A stretch of 50,988 bases of DNA from Myxococcales bacterium (lineage in GTDB: Bacteria > Myxococcota_A > Polyangia > Polyangiales > Houyiibacteriaceae), in the NCBI GenBank assembly GCA_020430775.1, contig JAGQJE010000039.1:1-50988 (forward strand). The letters are read 5' to 3'. Under the pieces are notes generated by a model that did not search any database, was not told the DNA's origin, and worked only from the letters and a program-made list of their open reading frames with translations. The position numbers were made by a program, and so were the translations under genes. Positions 16,360-22,939 of this stretch are shown piece after piece (the first letter of the stretch is position 1; the number at the start of each line of letters is the position of its first letter).

Positions 16360-17706
16360 CTAGTACTTGTGGGCGCCGTGCGCGCCGATGACCAACTCGA
16401 GCGCGAGGATCCCGCCCCAGACCGGCTTGTCGAGCCACGACGAGGAATCCCAGTTGCCCTGAAGGCGCAAGCGCGAGAAATGCGACGGGTAAAACGTCGT
16501 CTGGACGCTGGCGCGCTGGCGAAGCCCCGTCCAGGTGGGGTCGAGGTAGTCGTCGTCGAGCCCCGTGGCGAACCCATACCGGCCACCAACCTCCCACTCG
16601 CGGTTGATGTTCCAGATGAGCTGGCCGTAGCCGCCCCAGTCGACCAGGGTGTGGGTCGGGCCGTCGCGCCGGCGCCCCATGCCCTCGATCTGCAGCGAGA
16701 CGGCCGTTCGCGTCTGTGAGTGGACCGGTCTGTAACGAATGTAGAGGTCGGTCCCGTAGATCTCGGTCCGGTGCCGATGGCCGGTCGGGTTTGGGCCCAC
16801 CTGCGCCGACAAGCCCCAGTAGGCCGACCAGTCGCGGCTGAGGTCGAAGAACTGCTTGAGCGCGAATGTGTAAAGAAACGAGCCCGGGCCGGTAATGTCG
16901 ACGGACTGGTCACCGTAGAAGCTGTGCGAGCAGCAATCTCCCGAGTCCGGCATCGTGCCGCTGACGACGAGCTCGGTGTACCAGGGCAGCGGTGTGAGCC
17001 ACGAAAGCTCGACTCCGAGCCCGCGGCTGCCGTCCGAGCCGAAGAACTTGGCATTCGCGAGGGGGATGTCGGCGAAGTGCCAGGCGTGCGGGTGGGTCGA
17101 GTTGATGCGCCCAAACTGCGTCAAAAATTGCCCGGCCCTGAGCTGCAGCCCTGCCGGCAAGCCCAGGGTCGTACCGTAGGCCTCCTCGACCTCGACCCCA
17201 TCGAGGCTGAACACGATGTTCGCGTCGAGCCGGAAGTACGGGTCGACGCTGGCACCGAGGTGCAGCTCGAGTTGCTGCAGGTTGAAGCCCGTGCGGGTCG
17301 GGTCGTGCCCACCCAGCATGTTTGGGTCCTTGGCGCTGAAGACCGCCCCGGCGACGTCGAGGATGAGGGCGAGGTCGGGGTTCATGCTCTGGATGAAGGT
17401 CGCGAGGCTGCCGCGACGCTGCGGCGCGGGCGCGCTCGGCGGCGGAGCGCTCTTTTCGGACTCGGCCCGCGCGGCGGAGTCGGCTGCCGCCGCGCCCTCG
17501 AGCTGCTTCATCTCGTCCGCGCTGACTGCGGTGTCGCCACCCTCGGTGTTCGGGCGCTCATCGGGCACGAGCGCGGCGCCAGAGGGCCCCTGGCCCTTCG
17601 GGCTCCCCGCGCGGTCGCCGCCGGCGGCTTGAGCCGCCGCGCTCGGAGGGTGCACCAGCGAGACGGTCACCACGCTCAACGACACGAACGCGAGCGCTCG
17701 CGGCAC
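16360..17706 (-). CDS. Outer-membrane beta-barrel (porin-like) protein of the zinc operon
   Basis: A 448-residue protein. It has a signal peptide (PRALAFVSLSVVTVSLVHPP then SAAAQA), a ~90-residue disordered Ala/Pro/acidic linker, and ~310 residues of alternating aromatic/hydrophobic strands (e.g. GLQLRAGQFLTQFGRINSTH, YTELVVSGTMPDSGDCCSHS). It ends in an aromatic residue (HGAHKY), as barrels recognised by BAM do. It is the first gene of the operon, 9 bp before znuA, so it probably lets the metal cross the outer membrane. I chose GTG 17706 because a GGAGCGAGGTGG ribosome site precedes it and the signal peptide follows at once; ATG 17817 would add 37 Arg-rich residues. The barrel family is not one I can name. 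Confidence 0.8.
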   Translation of the reverse strand: MPRALAFVSLSVVTVSLVHPPSAAAQAAGGDRAGSPKGQGPSGAALVPDERPNTEGGDTAVSADEMKQLEGAAAADSAARAESEKSAPPPSAPAPQRRGSLATFIQSMNPDLALILDVAGAVFSAKDPNMLGGHDPTRTGFNLQQLELHLGASVDPYFRLDANIVFSLDGVEVEEAYGTTLGLPAGLQLRAGQFLTQFGRINSTHPHAWHFADIPLANAKFFGSDGSRGLGVELSWLTPLPWYTELVVSGTMPDSGDCCSHSFYGDQSVDITGPGSFLYTFALKQFFDLSRDWSAYWGLSAQVGPNPTGHRHRTEIYGTDLYIRYRPVHSQTRTAVSLQIEGMGRRRDGPTHTLVDWGGYGQLIWNINREWEVGGRYGFATGLDDDYLDPTWTGLRQRASVQTTFYPSHFSRLRLQGNWDSSSWLDKPVWGGILALELVIGAHGAHKY

Positions 17707-17965
17707 GCCCCACCTCGCTCCGCCCGACCCAAGACGGCGCCGCGCCCGCGCGAAGCCAGGGCGCCCCGCCCAAACGGCGATAGTCGTGCGTCTCCGCCGA
17801 TACCGGAACGCCGCCATGGTCGGCGAATCTGGACGCGGGCCTCGGACGCGTCAAGCGAGGTTGGCGACTCGACCGTCGGAGCCGGCCGTCGCATCCAGGT
17901 CCGCGCGACCCGTGAGGGCGCCCTGCCTGCGGCTCCCGCCCGAACGGAAAACCCTGACGTGATGC
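17707..17965. other. Intergenic upstream of the zinc operon
   Basis: No gene is supported in these 259 bases. I searched by eye for a Zur-type AT-rich palindrome and found none; the region is uniformly GC-rich. The operon promoter should lie here. Confidence 0.4.
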
Positions 17966-18349
17966 TCAGGCCAGGATCTGCCAGATGTGGCCGTCGAGGT
18001 CCGCGTAGGAGCGGCTGTACCGCGCGCCGTAGTCCTCCTTCGGCATCGGGTCGGCGGTGCCGCCGGCCTTGACGGCCGCCTCGACCGCGGAGTCGCAGGC
18101 CTCGCGGCTGTCGGCCGTCGTGCAGAACGCCATCGGCCCGGCGTTCTCGTCGTCGACGGGCGTTCCGGACGAGAACTCGTCCCAGCGCTCCGGCGGTAGC
18201 AGCATCAAGGTGACCATCTCGGAGACGATCATGCTCGTGGTCGTCTCGTTCGAGCGCGCCTCGTCCTTGATCGCCCCGACCGCCGCGTAGAACGCGGTCG
18301 ATGCGCGGACGTCGGTGACGGGCAGGGGCATGTAGAGCATCTCGGTCAT
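17966..18349 (-). CDS. VOC family protein, copy 2
   Basis: A 127-residue VOC domain protein. It begins MTEMLYMPLPVTDVRASTAF and ends SYADLDGHIWQILA. It shares with the copy at 13115 long identical stretches, such as LPVxDVRASTAFY, SNETTxSM, DSREACDxAVEAAVxAGG and TADPxPK, so the two are duplicates. A GAGGAGA Shine-Dalgarno lies 6-7 nt upstream of the ATG. Function unknown. Both copies read in the same direction and bracket the zinc operon. Confidence 0.88.
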   Translation of the reverse strand: MTEMLYMPLPVTDVRASTAFYAAVGAIKDEARSNETTTSMIVSEMVTLMLLPPERWDEFSSGTPVDDENAGPMAFCTTADSREACDSAVEAAVKAGGTADPMPKEDYGARYSRSYADLDGHIWQILA

Positions 18350-18581
18350 CGGTCTCTCCTCGTTCGCGAGGCCCGGTCCTCTGCCGCGTGCGCGCGGCTC
18401 AGCCGTCCTCTGGTTCACGGTTCGAGCCCCTCTTCGTGAGCTGCGGCCGCTCGTTGCGTCCGCGCGTCCTCTTTTCGTCGCGGCGGCTCCGCTGGGCTTC
18501 CGGAGCCTGCGCCGCGCCGCACGCCCCGGGCGCATCACCGCACGCCGCGTCGCGCCCTGTCGCGCGCACGACCGGCGCGGG
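18350..18581. other. Intergenic between VOC copy 2 and the LolC/E-like gene
   Basis: These 232 bases hold the VOC ribosome site at the left and nothing else that I can identify. No T-run terminator is visible after the permease gene. Confidence 0.35.
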
Positions 18582-20372
18582 TCACTCGTGGCGGAGGCCG
18601 TCGATGGGGCGCATCCGCGCCGCCCACCAGCTCGGCACGAGGGTGCTGAGCGTGCAGATGGCGAGCGCCACGGCCGCCGTCAGGACGATCTCGACGGGCG
18701 AGATCACGACCGGCAAGTGATCGATCAGGTAGATCTTGGGGTCGAGCGCGAGCTTGAAGACGCGCAGGTACACGAGCATCCCGCCGCCGAGCGCGAGCCC
18801 GAGCGCCGTTCCGACGACACCGATCAGGGTCCCCTGCACCATGAAGATGCCGAGGATGGTGCGATCGGGGGCGCCCATGGCCTTGAGGATGGCGACCTCG
18901 CGCTTCTTCTCGAGCACGATGAGGATGAGCGTCGCGATGACGTTGAAGGCGGCTACCCAGATGATGGTCGCGATGACGAGGGTGAGCGCCACCTTCTGGA
19001 TGGTGAGCGCGGTGAAGAGGTTGTGATTGAGCTCGGCCCAGTCGAGCGTGTGGTAGGGCGCGCCGAGGATGGACTGGAGCTGGGAGGCGACCTCGCTGCT
19101 CCGGTCGAGCGGCTCCACGCGAAGCTCGACGCCCGTCACCGTGTCGCCCTGATCCTGCAGCGCCTGCGCCTCCCGGAGGTCGACGTACACGAGGTGCGAG
19201 TCGTACTCCTGAAACCCCGCGGAGAAGATCGCCGCGACGCGAAAGTCGCGCGAGACCGGCGCCGCGTCGGGCGCGGCGTCGATGGACGCGAGCCCGAGCC
19301 CGCTGAGCGGGGAGATGAGCTTGACGCGGTCGCCGATCGTCAGGCCCAGATCGTGCGCGAGTGTGGCGCCCACCGCGACCCCGGCCATCGCGCCGGTCGT
19401 CCGCCCTGCGCCGGCGGAGGGCGGCGCGTCGGGCGGCTCCGCGCCGACCGGCTCGCCGGGGGCCGCGTCCGGGAGCGAGCCGCCACCGAGCCCCTCGAGC
19501 GCCGCTTCGACGTCCGACGGTGACGCGACCGGGACAGTCGGGAGCGTCTCGCGCTCGCCGCGGGCGGCCTCGGCGGCGAGCGCCGCCTCGACGTCCGACG
19601 GCGAGGCGACGGGTACCCTCGGGAGGTCATCAGGTACCCTCGGAACATCGCCGGGTACTCTCGGAAGGTCGCCAGGCGCGCCGCCGGGCGCGCCGCCAGG
19701 TACTCTCGGAGCGCCGCCGGGCGCGCCGCCAGGTACGCTCGGAGCGCCGCCGGGAGCGCCGCCAGGTACGCTCGGAGCGCCACCGGGCGTGGCGGCCCCG
19801 CGCGCGGCCCGCGCCTCGAGCCACGCCCAGGGGTCGTCCGCCTGGTTCGCGGTGCGCTCGCCCTCGCGCGGCGCGGTGCGCTCCTCGGACGCCCCGAGCG
19901 GGCTCGCCCCCTCGTCCTCTTCGGGCGCGGGCGGGGCGGGCGCCGGCAGCGCGCTTCGGATGCCGTCGAGCTCGCCCTCGACGATCTGCCGCGGCAGGTC
20001 GAGGACGCCGCCGACGAGGTCGGGATCGACGCCCTTCACCAAGACCGAGCGCAGATGGTCGCCCTTCGCGAGCATCATCTCGTTGATGAGGAACGGGTCC
20101 GCCGCCTTCACCTCCGGCAGCTCGAGCGCCGTCTTCATGACGCGCCGGTACTGGCTGAAGTCGATGCCGTACTTGAGCACGAGCACATCGGCGTTGACCC
20201 CGAGCACCTTGTCCCGGAACTGCTGCTGGAAACCGCTCGTGATCGACAGCACGACGAGCAGCGCGCCGACCCCTATCGCGACGCCGAGGATCGAGATGAA
20301 GGTGATCAGCGAGACGGTGAGGCGCTTCTTGGCGCGCAGGTACCGGAGGCCGATCGCGACGCTATGCGCCAT
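18582..20372 (-). CDS. lolC: LolC/LolE-type lipoprotein-releasing ABC permease with a large periplasmic insert
   Basis: A 596-residue permease. The family core is clear: N-terminal IGLRYLRAKKRLTVSLITFI (residues 7-26) with TM1, then the MacB-like periplasmic domain. Three C-terminal membrane segments follow, around LTLVIATIIWVAAFNVIATL, GIFMVQGTLIGVVGTALGLA and VEIVLTAAVALAICTLSTLV, and the protein ends ARMRPIDGLRHE. Normal members are ~410 residues. The excess is a Pro/Gly/Ala-rich, probably disordered insert at residues ~140-324 in the periplasmic domain. It includes an 11-residue tandem repeat and a doubled PVASPSDVEAAL motif. The protein extracts lipoproteins from the inner membrane for transfer to a LolA-like carrier. 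No LolD ATPase gene is adjacent. ATG 20372. Confidence 0.87.
   Translation of the reverse strand: MAHSVAIGLRYLRAKKRLTVSLITFISILGVAIGVGALLVVLSITSGFQQQFRDKVLGVNADVLVLKYGIDFSQYRRVMKTALELPEVKAADPFLINEMMLAKGDHLRSVLVKGVDPDLVGGVLDLPRQIVEGELDGIRSALPAPAPPAPEEDEGASPLGASEERTAPREGERTANQADDPWAWLEARAARGAATPGGAPSVPGGAPGGAPSVPGGAPGGAPRVPGGAPGGAPGDLPRVPGDVPRVPDDLPRVPVASPSDVEAALAAEAARGERETLPTVPVASPSDVEAALEGLGGGSLPDAAPGEPVGAEPPDAPPSAGAGRTTGAMAGVAVGATLAHDLGLTIGDRVKLISPLSGLGLASIDAAPDAAPVSRDFRVAAIFSAGFQEYDSHLVYVDLREAQALQDQGDTVTGVELRVEPLDRSSEVASQLQSILGAPYHTLDWAELNHNLFTALTIQKVALTLVIATIIWVAAFNVIATLILIVLEKKREVAILKAMGAPDRTILGIFMVQGTLIGVVGTALGLALGGGMLVYLRVFKLALDPKIYLIDHLPVVISPVEIVLTAAVALAICTLSTLVPSWWAARMRPIDGLRHE
19613..19784 (-). 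repeat. 33-bp in-frame tandem repeat inside the LolC/E-like gene
   Basis: On the coding strand the unit encodes GGAPGGAPSVP (11 residues). It occurs about three times, then decays into a shorter PRVPGD/PRVPDD series. The DNA units are nearly identical, which points to recent slippage or recombination. Confidence 0.85.
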
Positions 20373-20548
20373 GGAAAACCGTAATCGCGAGGTGCATGAG
20401 CGACGGCAGGGATGCGCCAGGTGCCCGAGAGCCGAGGTCCCTTACCACGACCCCAGCGCCTCCGCGACCGGCGCTCGCCCTGCACCCGCGCGGCCGCACC
20501 CCACACGGGCAAAGCCGCCGGCGGTGCCACGTTCCGGCGACCCCGTGC

Positions 20549-20554
20549 TATGCC
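20549..20554 (+). promoter_or_regulatory. -10 box for a leaderless crotonase transcript
   Basis: TATGCC lies 7 nt before the GTG at 20562. The in-frame ATG at 20550 falls inside this box, which argues that GTG 20562 is the real start. Confidence 0.4.
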
Positions 20555-20561
20555 CCGTGCT

Positions 20562-21344
20562 GTGACCGGCAGCGTTCAAACCCGCACCGAAGGCCCCATC
20601 GGCTGGGTCCTCTTCGACCACCCGGAGCGCCGCAACGCGCTCGACGCCGCGATGTGGCGCGCCATCCCCGAGGCGATCGAGCGCCACGACGCCGACCCGA
20701 GCGTGCGCGTCATCGGGCTGCGCGGACAGGGCGACGACGCGTTCGTCTCCGGCGCGGACATCTCGGAGTTCCGCGAGAGCCGCAGCGGCCCGGAGGCGAA
20801 GCTCTACGACCGCATCACGGCGCGCGCGTTCGCGTCGATCGAGGCCACGAACAAGCCGGTCGTCGCGGTCATCCACGGCTTCTGCATCGGAGGCGGCGCG
20901 GGCATCGCCGTCTGCGCTGACCTCCGCTACGCCGCCGACGACGCGGTCTTCGCCGTGCCCCCCGCGCGGCTCGGGCTCGGGTACAGCTCGGCCGGCATCG
21001 CGAAGCTCGTCGAGGTCGTCGGCGCCGCGAACGCCCGCGACCTGCTCTTCACCGCGCGCCGGGTCACGGCGGCGAGCGCGGCGCGCATCGGTCTGGTCCA
21101 CCGAGTCGTCCCAAAGATCGAGCTCGACGCGTTCGCGCACGACGCGATGACGCGCATCGCGAAGAACGCGCCGCTCACCATCGCGGCCGCGAAGGTCAAC
21201 CTCCGCGAGCTGTCACGCCCCGCGGGCGAGCGCGACCGCGACGCGATGCAGGCGTCGATCGATCGCTGCTTCGAGAGCGACGACTACGCCGAGGGCGTCG
21301 CCGCCTTCCTCGACAAGCGCTCCCCGAAGTTCCAGGGACGCTGA
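20562..21344 (+). CDS. Crotonase-fold protein lacking the usual catalytic glutamates
   Basis: A 260-residue protein of the enoyl-CoA hydratase/isomerase superfamily. The fold is obvious (GPIGWVLFDHPERRNALD at the start; HGFCIGGGAGIAVCADLRYA near residue 115). At the first catalytic position the hydratase 'GGGxE' is GGGAGIAV, and at the second 'PE' is VPPARLGLGYSSAG, so both glutamates are missing. The oxyanion-hole glycines remain. Another reaction is therefore likely, such as isomerisation, thioester hydrolysis or decarboxylation. It diverges from the LolC/E-like gene over ~190 bp. The start was chosen from the leaderless-type promoter; ATG 20550 is the alternative. Confidence 0.88.
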   Translation: MTGSVQTRTEGPIGWVLFDHPERRNALDAAMWRAIPEAIERHDADPSVRVIGLRGQGDDAFVSGADISEFRESRSGPEAKLYDRITARAFASIEATNKPVVAVIHGFCIGGGAGIAVCADLRYAADDAVFAVPPARLGLGYSSAGIAKLVEVVGAANARDLLFTARRVTAASAARIGLVHRVVPKIELDAFAHDAMTRIAKNAPLTIAAAKVNLRELSRPAGERDRDAMQASIDRCFESDDYAEGVAAFLDKRSPKFQGR

Positions 21345-21363
21345 CCCGCCCATCCGCCCCACA

Positions 21364-21471
21364 CCCGTCCCCATCCCCGTTCCCGCTCCCGCTCCCGCTC
21401 CCGCCCCCGTCCCCGTCCCCGCTCCCGCTCCCGTCCCCGCTCCCGCTCCCGCCCCCGTCCCCGCTCCCGCG
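21364..21471. repeat. Degenerate CCCGNN hexamer array
   Basis: Eighteen consecutive six-base units, mostly CCCGCT, CCCGTC or CCCGCC, fill the gap between the crotonase and antiporter genes. The minus strand carries GGG every six bases and could form a G-quadruplex. No protein is supported; frames across it give meaningless GAGAGT-like peptides. Confidence 0.9.
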
Positions 21472-21503
21472 CCTCGCCCCACGCGTCTGCGCCGACGAAT
21501 CCC

Positions 21504-21532
21504 TTGCGGCGTTTAGACCGCCTCTCTATTGT
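21504..21532 (+). promoter_or_regulatory. Promoter of the antiporter gene
   Basis: TTGCGG at 21504-21509 and TATTGT at 21527-21532 are spaced by 17 bp. The -10 ends 8 nt before the ATG at 21541, again predicting a leaderless mRNA. Confidence 0.5.
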
Positions 21533-21540
21533 CCCGCCCC

Positions 21541-22905
21541 ATGCGCGGCGCTCTCTCTCGTCGGCTCACCGGCCGCTTCTTCCTCACGCTCTGCGCGCTC
21601 TCCGTTCCGCTGACCGCGTACGCCGACGCGAAGCACCACGCGAGCGGCGGGCACCACGGCCTCACCGCGGAGGTGTGGCTGGTCCTGGCGCTCATCCTGC
21701 TCGCCGCGAAGGCGGGCGGAGAGCTCGCTGAGCGCATAGGGCAGCCGCCCGTCCTCGGCGAGCTCGCCGCCGGCATCTTCCTCGGCAACCTCAACCTTGT
21801 CGGCGTGCACGCGCTCGACACGGTGCCCGAGATGAGCGCGGTCATCCTCCTGGCCGAGCTGGGCGTCGCGCTGCTGCTCTTCGAGGTGGGCCTCGAGTCG
21901 ACGCTGCTCGAGATGCGCAAGGTCGCCCCGCAGTCGGGCCTGGTCGCGGTGATCGGCGTCGTCACGCCGATGTTCCTCGGTTACTGGGCGAGCGCGTGGC
22001 TGGTGCCCGAGGCGCACTTCGCGATGCACCTCTTCACCGGCGCGACCCTCGCCGCGACGAGCGTCGGCATCACCGCCCGCGTCCTCAAGGACATCGACGC
22101 GATGGACTGCCCCGAGGCCCGCGTCATCCTCGGGGCCGCCGTCATCGACGACGTGCTGGGGCTCATCGTGCTCGCGGTCGTCGTCAGCATCGCCTCGGTC
22201 GGCCACGTGCCGAGCGTCGGCTCCTTCGGCGTCATCCTCGGCCTCGCGACGGGCTTCCTCGTCGGCGCGTTGCTGCTCGGCGCGTTCGTGATGCCCGGCA
22301 TCTTCAAGGCCGCCTCGAAGCTCCGCACGCAAGGCGTGCTCGGGGCGCTCGCGATCGCCCTGTGCATGCTGCTCGCGGGCGCGGCGTCGGCGGCCGGGCT
22401 CGCGGCCATCGTCGGCGCGTTCGCCGCGGGGCTCATCCTCGACGAGGTACACGTCCGGCCCTTCGGCAAGCACTCCGCCCACGACCTGAACGAGCACGTG
22501 AGCCCCATCGTCGCGGTCCTCGCGCCCATCTTCTTCGTGCGCACCGGCATGATGGTCGACCTCGGGTCCGCGAACACCGAAGCGGTCACGCTCACCATCG
22601 CGCTCACCGCGGTCGCCGTCGTCGGGAAGCTGGTCGCGGGCTTCGGCGTGCGCGGCGAGACGGATCGCTGGTCGGTCGGCATCGGCATGATCCCGCGCGG
22701 CGAGGTCGGCCTCATCTTCGCCGACCAGGGTGCGCGCATCATGGTCGACGGACACCCGCTCATCGAGCCCGCGGTCTACACCGCGATCGTGCTCATGGTG
22801 ATGGCGTCGACCATCATCACACCGCCCTGGCTCGCGGTCCGGCTGCGCAAGATCCTCGCTGCCCGCGCCGCGCAGTCCGCCGACCCAGCGGCCACGGCGG
22901 AGTAG
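21541..22905 (+). CDS. CPA2-type monovalent cation:proton antiporter (Kef/NapA-like)
   Basis: A 454-residue membrane protein. An apparent signal peptide (LTGRFFLTLCALSVPLTAYA) and a His-rich segment (DAKHHASGGHHG) precede about 12 membrane helices. The Na+/H+ exchanger family features are GQPPVLGELAAGIFLGNL in helix 2 and the conserved acidic pair VILGAAVIDDVLGLIVLAVV (near residue 205), which marks an electrogenic CPA2 antiporter. No C-terminal TrkA-N or USP domain follows, unlike KefB/C. It exports Na+ or K+ in exchange for protons in the inner membrane. ATG 21541 is chosen over TTG 21529, which lies in the -10 box. Confidence 0.88.
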   Translation: MRGALSRRLTGRFFLTLCALSVPLTAYADAKHHASGGHHGLTAEVWLVLALILLAAKAGGELAERIGQPPVLGELAAGIFLGNLNLVGVHALDTVPEMSAVILLAELGVALLLFEVGLESTLLEMRKVAPQSGLVAVIGVVTPMFLGYWASAWLVPEAHFAMHLFTGATLAATSVGITARVLKDIDAMDCPEARVILGAAVIDDVLGLIVLAVVVSIASVGHVPSVGSFGVILGLATGFLVGALLLGAFVMPGIFKAASKLRTQGVLGALAIALCMLLAGAASAAGLAAIVGAFAAGLILDEVHVRPFGKHSAHDLNEHVSPIVAVLAPIFFVRTGMMVDLGSANTEAVTLTIALTAVAVVGKLVAGFGVRGETDRWSVGIGMIPRGEVGLIFADQGARIMVDGHPLIEPAVYTAIVLMVMASTIITPPWLAVRLRKILAARAAQSADPAATAE

Positions 22906-22925
22906 CGGCCCGCCCCCGCGGCTCG

Positions 22926-22931
22926 TAGAAC
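22926..22931 (+). promoter_or_regulatory. -10 box for a leaderless mfd transcript
   Basis: TAGAAC(T) lies 8 nt before the mfd ATG at 22940, which has no Shine-Dalgarno sequence. Confidence 0.4.
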
Positions 22932-22939
22932 TGCCGCCC

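Noticed and set aside
21213-21482. Gly-Ala-Gly-Thr repeat peptide on the minus strand
   Set aside because: It is a translation of the hexamer array at 21364-21471, and every frame through it is open because of the repeat.
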